From assembly GCA_007570785.1 (NCBI GenBank), contig ML664173.1:12553841-12617840 (forward strand): 64,000 bases of DNA, written 5' to 3'. A model generated the notes under the pieces. It did no database searches. It saw nothing but the letters and a program-made list of their open reading frames with translations, and had not been told where the DNA came from. Shown one piece after another: positions 54,331 through 63,608 of the stretch. Positions within the stretch are counted from its first letter, which is position 1, and each line of letters begins with the position of its first letter. Origin of the DNA: Antilocapra americana. Its lineage: Eukaryota; Chordata; Mammalia; Artiodactyla; Antilocapridae. The position numbers and the translations under genes are program-made.

Positions 54331-54399
54331 CCCCAACTAGACTGAAAGCTTTTCATGGATGTAGTATAATGACTGGTAGAGAATAAGTGATTTTATACG

Positions 54400-54590
54400 A
54401 CAGGTATTTTATATACAGTATGCCATTTAATCCACGAGTTATACATGCTAAGTACTCTTACCCCATTGGACACATGGGAAACTGAGGCTTAGAGAGGTTA
54501 CATAACTTGCCCCAAATCATAAAGCCGATGCTCAAGTATGTCTGCCTCCAAGGTCTGAGTGTTTAACCACTCTTCTATACTGGAATTCAT
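54400..54590 (-). mobile_element. MIR SINE
   Basis: Antisense: GCCATTTAATCCACGAGTTA, ACATGGGAAACTGAGGCTTA, GAGAGGTTACATAACTTGCC, GTCTGAGTGTTTAACCACTC. Confidence 0.85.
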
Positions 54591-54654
54591 GGTTCAGAAC
54601 TAAGTAGGCAGACATCTTAAAACCTTGTGTTTATTCAAACAGTATGGCAAAGTA

Positions 54655-54770
54655 AGATGTTGCCCCTTTAGAGTCAGAGAGTCAGGTGCCTCTGGAACCA
54701 AATCCTGTCTCCGACATGTCAGCCTTGCCTAGGTCTCCTTCTCCACATTCAGCATGGCAAGATTTTGATA
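54655..54770 (+). mobile_element. possible MIR fragment
   Basis: Sense: TTTAGAGTCAGAGAGTCAGG, GGAACCAAATCCTGTCTCCG. Diverged. The AT-rich sequence after it (54836-54900) has TAAATTAAGAATT and AAATTCTTAAT words that pair as a weak hairpin. Confidence 0.4.
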
Positions 54771-54963
54771 TTAATCAAAAAAAGTGAGACTTCCCTCTTG
54801 TAGTACATTTTCTGCTCTTTCATGAGTATGTGATTTTTCATCATTTTCTTAATTCTAAATTAAGAATTAATCATCATTTTTCATCTAAATTCTTAATGAA
54901 TTTCCTTAATCTTCCATTCTTTGATGCTGTGATTTGTTTTACTACACGCAAACTGATTTTCAT

Positions 54964-55086
54964 TTGTTTGTTTTGGGGGATTTTTTGTGGGGTGGCTTGT
55001 AGGATCTTAGTTCCCTGACCAGGGATTGGACTTCTGCCCCTCACAGAAGTACAGAGTCCTAACCACAGGACAATCAGGGAATTCCC
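54964..55086 (-). mobile_element. CHR-type SINE
   Basis: Antisense: GGATCTTAGTTCCCTGACCA, GGGATTGGACTTCTGCCCCT, GTCCTAACCACAGGACAATC, AGGGAATTCCC. Confidence 0.85.
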
Positions 55087-55149
55087 ATCGAAATGTTTTA
55101 ACTGTGTTTCCTTGGAAAAATTGCTGATGTTTCCTGATGTTTATTGTTC

Positions 55150-55290
55150 TGGACCATAAAATGGATCCTCTAACTTCTTATCTTGCAAGGTCATAGAGAG
55201 AATTAGATAAAACAGTTGTACAACCAAAGCCCCTGGCACATAGCAGGCATTTAATAAATTGTGTTGGTGCCATTATTAATGTTATTATTC
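55150..55290 (+). mobile_element. MIR 3' part
   Basis: Sense: CTGGACCATAAAATGGATCC, AGGTCATAGAGAGAATTAGA, CCCTGGCACATAGCAGGCAT, TTAATAAATTGTGTTGG. Confidence 0.85.
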
Positions 55291-55316
55291 TGAGTTGTTG
55301 ATTCTGGGTCTATGAG

Positions 55317-55348
55317 TTCTTTACCACTAGTGCCACCTGGGAAGCCCC
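55317..55348 (-). mobile_element. tRNA-Glu SINE head fragment
   Basis: TTCTTTACCACTAGTGCCAC then CTGGGAAGCCC: the complement of a Bov-tA head with no body. Confidence 0.75.
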
Positions 55349-55510
55349 TGGGAGGTTACATCCAGGGCTGATGACCAACTGATTCAGGGGAATAAAATCT
55401 CAGTCTCCTTGCCTCAATGCAGAACAGGCTCTATAGTACAATCATATACCATAGCTCGCCCATGGAGTCAGGCTGAGGCTAGGCTTCAGCTGTACTGCAT
55501 CTCTGCTTAG

Positions 55511-55985
55511 CTTCTTTTTTTCTTGGGGTATAGCAGTTTTGGGGCTTCCCAGGTGGCTCAGTGGTAAAGAATCCACCTGCAATGTAGGAGCCACAGGAGA
55601 CGCAAGTTCGATCCCTGGGTCAGGAAGATCCCTTGGAGGAGAGCATGGCAACCCACTCCAGTATTCTTGCCTGGAGAATCCCATGGACAGAGGAGCCCAG
55701 TGGGCTACAGCTCACAGGGTCACAAAGAGTCAGACATGACTGAAGTGACCTAGCACGCACACACACATAGTTGCTTTAGAATGTTTTGTTAATTTCTGCA
55801 GTACAACGAAGTGAACAAGGTATATGGATACATACATCCCCTCCGTCTGTGACCTCTCTCCCTGCCCACCCCCACCCTCCAATCCCACCCATCTTCCTTC
55901 CTTGCCCTATCCCACCTCCCTCACTTCTTTACGGGTTTCTCCACAAAGCACTCCATGGAATAAATCAAACACCAAGAACCCCCAT
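55511..55985 (-). mobile_element. L1 3' end, split by a Bov-tA
   Basis: Left end 55511-55542 (TTTTTTTCTTGGGGTATAGC) and right part 55768-55985 (ATAGTTGCTTTAGAATGTTT, TGTTAATTTCTGCAGTACAA, CGAAGTGAACAAGGTATATG) form one antisense L1 3' UTR. The repeated ATAG(CA/TT)G(T/C)TTT at the joint is a worn TSD of the SINE. Confidence 0.75.
55543..55762 (+). mobile_element. Bov-tA SINE
   Basis: Head GGGCTTCCCAGGTGGCTCAG, B box AGTTCGATCCCTGGG, body GGCAACCCACTCCAGTATTC, end GAGTCAGACATGACTGAAGT. Confidence 0.94.
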
Positions 55986-56365
55986 CTCAGGCTCAGTTTC
56001 TAGGAAGCTGACTCAAGATAATCACTCTGAGGCCTTTAACCAAAGATGGGGAAAAATGCCTTCCATTTCCTTAAGAAGTTTCTTGTCCCCATATCAAAGA
56101 TTTTGGTTTCAGTAAGAGGTTAAAAGCCAAAGAGTGGTCAAGCAAAACAAAGCAAATGAGAGACTTCCTGCGGCAACCTGAGAGCTAGATAACCACAACG
56201 GGCCACTCCGCCGATGTCTCAGCCTCACCACCATGCTGAAGAGTAAAAGGCAACAGAGGAAATTATTTCCAAAGGAAACTATTGGGGGATGCAGTTCAAG
56301 AGAAAGGGAAGGCAGAATTAATATTGGCTGATCGTACCAGGAAACCACAGGCCTGGTCTATGGAA
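55986..56365. other. unassigned sequence
   Basis: No gene or recognised repeat. Confidence 0.5.
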
Positions 56366-56600
56366 TCTGCAGAATAGTGATTAAGAGCACAAGCTCTAAA
56401 GTTAGACAATGTGGGTTTAAATCCGTATGCTACCACTTTAGTAGCAGGGTGACTGGCAAGTTACTTAACATTGTTGACCTTAGTTTCCCCACATAAATGT
56501 GAAGATAATAATGATACATCTTTCTAGGGTTTCATTATAAAGTGTGGCCCAACATGTGTCTGGCACTAAAGCAAGTGCCCATGATGCTGTCAATTATCTT
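56366..56600 (+). mobile_element. MIR SINE, nearly complete
   Basis: Sense: ATAGTGATTAAGAGCACAAG, CTCTAAAGTTAGACAATGTG, GGTTTAAATCCGTATGCTAC, CAAGTTACTTAACATTGTTG, GTGTCTGGCACTAAAGCAAG. Confidence 0.92.
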
Positions 56601-56949
56601 GGGCCCTACAGGCCAGGTTATGTACTAGGAAAAACATCTTCAGAATCTCAGTACACCAAAAGGTATTCTTCCTCACACTACACTGGCCTACGGTACTGAG
56701 TTCAGGCATACTAAATAGCCACCATCCCAAATGTTAAGAGGAAGTTAAGGTGACTGAGCTAAAAGCCACACACCAGCAATTAAATGCTTTGATCCAGAAA
56801 TTACAGACCTCATTCTGACCCACAATTTATTGGCTGGACTTCATCACACAGCACTATCCTACAACAATGGATCCAGGACATGTCATTCTACTACGATCAG
56901 CATGAGAAGACAACTGGCCGTCTTGAGCAGCACTGAGGTTCTACCACAC
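56601..56949. other. unassigned sequence
   Basis: No gene or recognised repeat. Confidence 0.5.
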
Positions 56950-58345
56950 TGTGCTTAGCAGATACCCACATTTTCCATTTAAATCTCACGACCATCCTAA
57001 ATTGTCAGGATTAGCATAGCTTTATTCTGAAATACACATGCTAGCAAGGTAATGCTCAAAATCCTTCCAGTTAGGCTTCAGCAATACATAAGCCAAGAAC
57101 TTCCAGATGTACAAACTGGATTTAGAAAAGACAGAGGATCCAGAGATCAAATTTCCAATGTCCACTGGATCACAGAGAAAGCAACAGAATTCCAGAAGAG
57201 TATCTATTTCTGTTTCATTGACTATGCTTAAGCCTCTGGCTGTGTGGATCACAACAAACTGTGCAAAATTCTCAAAGAGATGGGAACACCAGACCACCTA
57301 ACCTGTTTCCTGAGAAACATGTATGCATGTTAAGAAGTTAGAACTTGTCTGGATAGAACCAGACAAGGAACAACGGACTGGTTCAAAATTGGGAAAGGAT
57401 TACGACAAGGCTCTATATTGTCACCCTGCTTAGTTAACTTAAATGCAGAGTACATCATGTGAAATGCCAGCCTGGATGACTCACAAGCGGAATCAAGATA
57501 CCTGGGAGAAATATCAACAACCTCAGATATTCAGATAATACCACTCTAATGGCAGAAATAAAAAAAAAAAAACTACCCTCTTGATGAGGGTAAAAGAAAA
57601 GATTGAGAAAACTGGCTTAAAACTAACACTCACAAAACTAAGATCTGGTCCCATCACTTCATGGCAAGTAAAAGGAAAAAGTGGAAACAGTGACAGATTT
57701 TAATCTTCTTGGGCCCCAAAATCACTGTGGATGATGCTTGCAGCCATAAAATTAAAAGATGCTTACTCCTTGGAAGAAAAGTATGACCAATCTAGAGAGC
57801 TTATTAAAAAGCACACATATTACTTTGCTAAAAAAAGGTCTGTATAGTCAAAGCTATGGTTTTTCCAGTAGCCGTGTATGGATGTGAGAGCTGGACTGTA
57901 AAGAAGGGTGAGCGCTGAAGAAGTAATGCTTCTGAATTGTGGTGCTAGAAGACTCTTGAGAGTCTCTTGTACTACAAGGCAATCAAACCAGTCCATCCCA
58001 AAGGAAATCAGTCCTGAATATTCATTGGAAGGACAGATGCTGAAGCTGAAACTCCAACACTTTGGCCACCTGACTAATTGGAAAAGACCCTGGTGCTGGG
58101 AAAGACTGAAGGTGGGAAAAGAAGGTGGCAGAGGATGAGATGGTTGGATAGCACCACTGACTCAATGGACATGAAGTTGAGCAAACTCCAGGAGACAATG
58201 AGGGACAGGGAAGCCTAGCATGCTGCAGTCAGTGGGGTCACAAAGAGTTGAACATGATTTTGAGACTGAAGAACAACAAAAAAATTAAGAAATTAAAGAA
58301 TAGAGAAGTTAAGTAACTCACTTAAGGCCACATCACTAGGAGGAG
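56950..58345 (-). mobile_element. MIR SINE, split by a BovB
   Basis: Left part 56950-57034 (GTGCTTAGCAGATACCCACA, TTTAAATCTCACGACCATCC, AAATTGTCAGGATTAG) and right part 58276-58345 (AATAGAGAAGTTAAGTAACT, CACTTAAGGCCACATCACTA) join as one antisense MIR. The BovB at 57035-58275 entered it. Confidence 0.7.
57035..58275 (+). mobile_element. BovB LINE, 1.24-kb decayed copy
   Basis: Sense BovB from the RT fingers to the tail. Coding landmarks remain on several frames: DHNKL-like (ATCACAACAAACTG at about 57248), TTGTCACCCTGCTTA at about 57418, and MFPVAVYGCESWTVK-like near 57857-57903. Many stops, small deletions and an A run (57561-57573) make this the most worn of the large copies. Confidence 0.88.
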
Positions 58346-58354
58346 GGCATGGCA

Positions 58355-58492
58355 TCCCCTGGAGGAGGGCATGACAACCGACTCCAGTACTCCTGCCTAG
58401 AGAATCCCATGGACAGAGGAGCCTGGCGGGCTGCAGTCCAAGGGGTCGCACAGAGTCAGACAGGACTGAAGTGACTAAGCAGCAGCAGCAGT
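58355..58492 (+). mobile_element. BovA SINE (Bov-A2 half)
   Basis: GGAGGAGGGCATGACAACCG, CTGCAGTCCAAGGGGTCGCA, GAAGTGACTAAGCAGCAGCA. Immediately before it (58342-58362) GGAGGAGGGCATGGCATCCC is a partial duplicate of its start. Confidence 0.88.
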
Positions 58493-58559
58493 TCTATAAA
58501 TACATCACAGAAGCATGAAAGCCGGGTCATCTCCGAGCACAAGCAGCCCGGTAGCCACC

Positions 58560-58710
58560 CTGGCTGGGCAAATATCATTATCCTCATTTTACTGAGCAAG
58601 ATTGTGACATGAGAGGTTCAATTTACTTCCAAATATGATACAGCTAGTCAGGGGTGGAGCAGGGATCCCAACTGAGATGGCTCTGATCCAAAGACCACAG
58701 GAAGGGCGGG
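58560..58710 (-). mobile_element. MIR fragment
   Basis: Antisense: AATATCATTATCCTCATTTT, CATGAGAGGTTCAATTTACT, CAGCTAGTCAGGGGTGGAGC. Confidence 0.75.
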
Positions 58711-58954
58711 GACCACTGAACAGAACACCTCCATTTTTCTGTGGTCTGGGGCAACTGTTCAAAAAGAGACCTCATCCCCCCAAAATAGAAGGAAATACTA
58801 ATGACAAGTTTATTTCAGTCACTCATTATCAACATGCTTAGTGTCATGAAATCACATTATGAATTGAGAGACTAACTTCCAAGTTGTTGAGTATCTAGAG
58901 TTTACAGACAGGGAGGAAAAAGCTGAAGCTAATATTAAATTTCCTATGATTGGC

Positions 58955-60463
58955 TAATGTGAAGTCAAACGGGCCTTAGGAACCATCACTATGAACAAAA
59001 CTAGTGGAGGTGATGGAATTCCACTTGAGCTATTTCAAATCCTGAAAGATGATGCTGTGAAAGTGCTGCACTCAGTATGTCAGCAAATTTGGAAAACTCT
59101 CAGTGGCCACAAGTCTGGGAAAGGTCAGTTTTCATTCCAATCCCAAAGAAAGACAATGCCAAAGAATGCTCAAACTACCACACAATTGCACTCATCTCAC
59201 ACACTAGTAAAGTAATGCTTAAAATTATCCAAGCCAGGCTTAAGCAACACGTGAACCATGAACTTCCAGATGTTCAAGCTGGTTTCAGAAAAGGCAGAGG
59301 AAGCAGAGATCAAATTGCCAACAGCCAATGGATTACTGAAAAAGCAAGAGAGTTACAGAAAAACATCTATTTCTGCTTTACTGACTATGCCAAAGCCTTT
59401 GACTGTGTAGATCACAATAAACTGTGGAAAATTCTGAAAGAGATGGGAATACCAGACCACCTGACCTGCCTCTTGAGAAACCTGTATGCAGGTCAGGAAG
59501 CAACAGTTAGAACTGGACATGGAACAACAGACTGGTTCCAAACAGGAAAAGGAAAAAGTCAAGCCTGTATATTGTCACCCTGCTTATTCAACTTATATGC
59601 AGAGTACATCATGAGAAACACTGGCCTGGAGGAAGCACAAGCTGGAATCAAGATTGCCAGGAGAAATATCAATAACCTCAGATATGTAGATGACACCACC
59701 CTTATGGCTAAAGTGAAGAAGAACTAAAGAGCCTCTTGATTAAAGTGAAAGAGGAGAGTGAAAAAGTTGACTTCAAGCTCAACATTCAGAAAACTAAGAT
59801 CATGGCATCTGGTCCCATCACTTCATGGCAAATAGATGGGGAAACAGTGGAAATAGTGGCTGACTTTATTTTTCTGGGCTCCCAAATCACTGCAGATGGT
59901 GACTGCAGCCATGAAATTAAAAGACACTTACTTCTTAGATGGAAAGTTATGACCAACCTAGACAGCATATTAAAAAGCAGAGACATTACTTTGTCAACAA
60001 AGGTCCGGCTAGTCAAGGCTATGGTTTTTCCAGTAGTCATGTATGGATGTGACAGTTGGACTATAAAGAAAGCTGAGCATCAAAGAATTGATGCTTTTGA
60101 ACTGTGGTGTTGGAGAAGACTCTTGAGAGTTCCTTGGTTGGCAAGGAGATCCAACCAGTCCATCCTAAAGGAGATCAGTTCTGAATATTCATTGGAAGGA
60201 CTGATTCTGAAGCTGAAGCTCCAATACTTTGGCCACCTGATTCGAAGAGCTGACTCATTTGAAAAGCCCCTGATGCTGGGAAAGGTTGAGGGCAGGAGGA
60301 AAAGGGAACAGAGGATGAGATGGTTGGATGGCATCAACAACTCAATGGACATGGGTTTGGGTGGACTCTGGGAGTTGGTGATGGACAGGGAGGCCTGGCG
60401 TGCTGCAATCCATGGGGTCACAAAGAGCTGGACATGACTGAGCGACTGAACTGAACTGAACCA
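58955..60463 (+). mobile_element. BovB LINE, 1.5-kb well preserved copy
   Basis: Sense BovB starting upstream of the RT (AATGTGAAGTCAAACGGGCC) and ending in the typical tail GACTGAGCGACTGAACTGAA, CTGAA. It is the least decayed BovB here. I see no clear TSD; GGCTAA occurs on both sides but is too short to trust. Confidence 0.92.
58991..60437 (+). pseudogene. BovB reverse transcriptase, two frameshifts from continuous
   Basis: Three overlapping frames cover most of the RT and C-terminal region. 58991-59215 gives GGDGIPLELFQILKDDAVKV. 59077-59727 (216 codons) carries the fingers (FRKGRGSRDQI), the first catalytic aspartate motif ([15 protein letters not shown]), CILSPCLFNLYAEY and the catalytic box at 59683-59694. 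59736-60437 (233 codons) holds the thumb and C-terminus ([37 protein letters not shown]). The frame breaks near 59100 and near 59706-59712. The catalytic box reads Y-V-D-D, where the other readable copy has Y-A-D-D. Endonuclease is absent. Not a working gene. Confidence 0.88.
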
Positions 60464-60474
60464 TGGGCTAAGCT

Positions 60475-60610
60475 TGATTTTACAATTTCTTGTTGAAGTA
60501 GCTATTTCTATTATCGCCATTTACAGATTAGGATAGCTAGACATGACAAGATTAAGCGAATCACCCAAAGTCACACAGGTAAGCAGTGTCAGCTTTGTCT
60601 ACCGAGTTGC
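60475..60610 (-). mobile_element. MIR fragment
   Basis: Antisense: TATTATCGCCATTTACAGAT, GATTAAGCGAATCACCCAAA, GTCACACAGGTAAGCAGTG. Confidence 0.8.
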
Positions 60611-61673
60611 CTTTGCCATGGTCAAGGGGAAGGAATCGGTGGTCAGTGCTACTCAGGGCAGGAGGCCCTGAGTCCCGGTCTAGCAGCCCCCATTTCTCAC
60701 ACCTCAAATCTGTGTCCAGTGGAGTTTTAACCATTCCTGGCCTCTTTTTCTTCATTCTTACAGAGAGGCTGCCAGAAATTCACATCGCTCAGTTTAGGAG
60801 CTTCTCTTCACCAACCGAAACCTCAAGGCTTTTCTCTTGACTTGAATCCAATGTTCCAACTCAGCCCTCCTGACATCAGCGGCTCCCACTCACGTATCTC
60901 CCCATATGCTGATATCCAACCAACACCATCTGTAGGGCCAAGGATGTTCTGGGTCCCTCTGCTCTAAATAAGAAGCCTGCCTCAGGAATGAAAGAACTGC
61001 AGGGCCAACTGAAAGAGCCAATTTATGTGTGAAAGTCTCTTTAGCCATTCCTTCCTAGTCCCCATGCCACCGAGCCACTGAGACCACAGGACACATATTG
61101 ATTGGTAAGAAGGTAAGTTAGGGGGTGTGTAACTTGTGGCTTCTGTTGTCCGTGGAGAGAGAGAAAAAATACTGTCTGAAGAAGCTAAGATGTAAATCAT
61201 CACATCAGGAGTTTCCAGTGAAGGAGTCATCACATCAGGAGTTTCCAGTGAAGGAGTCATCACCTTTCTCCACGGTGAACTGAATTGCCTTGAGGATTCA
61301 CTGGTCATCCTCTCACATTCCATCCTTATACCAAAATGGACAAAGATAATCAATGTAACTTCTTTTTTTGAGCAAAGTGACTGCTCCAGGAAGAAGCAGG
61401 CAACTTAGAAGGGTCAATAAAATCAAAGCCCAGGATTATTTTTCTTATCATTTACAAAAGGAGTTATTTTATCACCCTCATCCAACCCCAGACAGAAGCT
61501 AAGCAGAGTGAGGTTTGGCGCTACTGCATTAACCCTGTGATCATAAGGCAAGAGGAGAACAGAACCAACTTGAAAGATAAGAACGTGAAAATTGGCAGTG
61601 CTACGTGAGACTCTGCATAAAGCTGTACCTCAATGCAGAACAACTCCTAGACTTTCTCCCTGTGGACTCCACT
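60611..61673. other. unassigned sequence
   Basis: No gene recognised. The minus-strand frame 60982-61353 (123 codons) owes its internal 10-residue repeat to the tandem duplication at 61201-61260 and has no domain. Confidence 0.5.
61201..61260. repeat. 30-bp perfect tandem duplication
   Basis: The 30-base unit starting CACATCAGGAGTTTCCAGTG occurs twice in a row without a mismatch. Perfect identity implies a recent event, or an allele-specific or assembly feature. Confidence 0.95.
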
Positions 61674-62761
61674 CAGTTCAGTTCAGTCCCTCAGTTGTGT
61701 CTGACATTTTCTGACCCCACAGACTGCAGCATGCCAGACTTCCCTGTCCGGGGCTTACTCAACAAACTCATGTCCATCAGGTCAGTGATGCTATCCAACC
61801 ATCTCATCCTCTGTCATCCGCTTCTCCTCCTGCTTTCAATCTTTCCCAGCATCATTGTCTCTTCCAATGAATTGGCACTTCGCATCAGGGGGCCAAAGTA
61901 TTGGAGCTTCAGCATCAGCGTGAGTCCTTCCAATGAATATTCAGGACTGATTTCCTTTAGGATTTGACTGGTTGGATCTCCTTGCAGTCCACAGGACTCT
62001 CAAGAGTCTTCTCCAACACCACAGGTCAAAAGCATTGATTCCTTGGTGCTCAGCTTTCTTTATAGTCCAACTCTCACATCTATACATGACTACTGGAAAA
62101 ACCATAGCTTTGACTGGATGGACCTTTGTCGGCAAAGTAACGTTTCTGCTTTTTAAAAAGCAGTCTAGGTTGGTCATAGCTTTTCTTCCAAGGAGCAAGC
62201 ATCTTTTAATTTCATGACTGCAGTCACCATCTGAAGTGATTTTGGAGCCCAAGAAAATAACATTTCTCAATGTTTTCATTGTTTCCCCATCCATTTGCCA
62301 TGAAGTGATGGGAATGGATGCCATGATCTTAGTTTTCTGAATCTTGAGCTTTAAGCCTGCTTTTTCACTATCCTCTTTCACTTTAATCAAGATGCTCTTC
62401 AGTTCCTCTTCGCTTCCTGCCATAAGGGTGGTGTCATCTGCGTATATGAGGTTATGATATTTCTCCTGGCAATCTTGATTCCAGCTTGTGCTTCATCCAG
62501 CCCAGCATTTCACATGATATACTCTACATATAAGTTAAATAAGTATAGTGACAGTATACAGCCTTGCTGTACTCCTTTCCCAGTTTGGAACCAGTCCATT
62601 GTTCCATGTCCAGTTCTAACCGCTGCTTCTTGACCTGCATCAGATTTCTCAGGAGGCAGGTCAGGTGGTCTGGTATTCCTATCTATTGAAGAGTTTTCCA
62701 GTTTGTTTTGATCCACACAGTCAAAGGCTTTGGCATAGTCAATAAAGCCGAAGTATAGATG
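61674..62761 (-). mobile_element. BovB LINE, 1.1-kb copy
   Basis: Antisense BovB: tail at left (CAGTTCAGTTCAGTCCCTCA), RT region at right. The minus-strand frame 61941-62423 (160 codons) spans thumb and C-terminus (MASIPITSWQMDG, WRRLLRVLW), and 62510-62830 carries CILSLYLFNLYVEY and [10 protein letters not shown]. It stops inside the RT where the L1 begins, so it is either truncated there or interrupted by the L1. Confidence 0.9.
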
Positions 62762-63204
62762 CGTGGATTTATCTCTGGGCTTTCTATTTTGTTCCATTGA
62801 TCTATATTTCTGTCTTTGTGCCAGTACCATACTGTCTTAATGACTGTGGATTTGTAGTATAGCCTAAAGTCAGGTAGGTTGATTCCTCCAGTTCCAATCT
62901 TCTTTCTCAAGATTGCTTTGGCTATACGAGGTTTTTTGTATTTCCATACAAATTGTGAAGTTATTTGTTCTAATTCTCTGAAAAAGATCTCTGGTAGGTT
63001 GATAGGAATTGCACTGAATCTATAGATTGCTTTGGGTAGTATACTCATTTTCACTACATTGATTCTTCCAATCCACGAACACGGCACATTTCTCCATCTG
63101 TTTGTGTCCTCTTTGATTTCTTTCATCAGTGTTTTATAGTTTTCTATATACAAGTCTTTTGTTTCTTTAGGTAGAAATACTCCTAAGTACTTTATTCTTT
63201 TTGT
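62762..63204 (-). pseudogene. L1 ORF2 fragment, segment A (inverted)
   Basis: Part of one long minus-strand frame (62683-63234) that encodes the middle-to-C-terminal region of L1 ORF2p. Residues include [58 protein letters not shown] and [20 protein letters not shown]. The frame is intact here, a sign of a young copy. Its consensus 3' edge lies at the left, against BovB. It precedes segment B in L1 consensus order by only about 20 bp. Confidence 0.9.
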
Positions 63205-63206
63205 TT

Positions 63207-63497
63207 CTTTGACAAAGGAGGCAAGAATATACAATGGAGAAAAGACAACCTCTTTAACAAGTGGTGCTGGGAAAACTGGACAGCCACTTGTAAAAGAATG
63301 AAACTAGAACACTTTCTAACACCATACACAAAGATAAACTCAAAATGGATCAAAGATCTAAGCATAAGACCAGAAACTATAAAACTCCTAGAGGATAACA
63401 TTGGGAAAACACTCTCTGACATAAACCAAAGCGGGATCCTACATGACCCACCTCCCAGAATATTGGAAATAAAAACACAAATAAACAAATGGGACCT
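63207..63497 (+). pseudogene. L1 ORF2 fragment, segment B (sense)
   Basis: Sense ORF2 following segment A in consensus order: [56 protein letters not shown]. The long open frame (63298-63612) runs past it. It stops abruptly at GGGACCT, where L1 consensus would continue for hundreds of bases. Confidence 0.9.
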
Positions 63498-63499
63498 GG

Positions 63500-63608
63500 C
63501 TCTTTCAATTCTGGTTTCCTCAGTGTATATGCCCAGCAGTGGGATTGCTGGGTCATATGGCAGGTCTATTTGCAGCTTTTTAAGGAACCTCCACACTGTT
63601 TTCCATAG
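63500..63608 (-). pseudogene. L1 ORF2 fragment, segment C (inverted)
   Basis: Antisense L1: WRFLKKLQIDLPYDPAIPLL and GIYTEETRIER on the minus strand. It lies about 400 bp further 3' in L1 consensus than segment B and just upstream of segment D. Confidence 0.88.

Noticed and set aside
59077..60437. Functional BovB reverse transcriptase gene
   Set aside because: At least two frameshifts, no endonuclease domain and 5' truncation.
60982..61353. Protein with 10-residue repeats on the minus strand
   Set aside because: The repeat is produced by the 30-bp DNA duplication; the rest of the frame has no protein-like features.
62683..63234. Independent host gene (183-codon open frame)
   Set aside because: The residues are those of L1 ORF2p throughout; the frame starts and ends at element joints.
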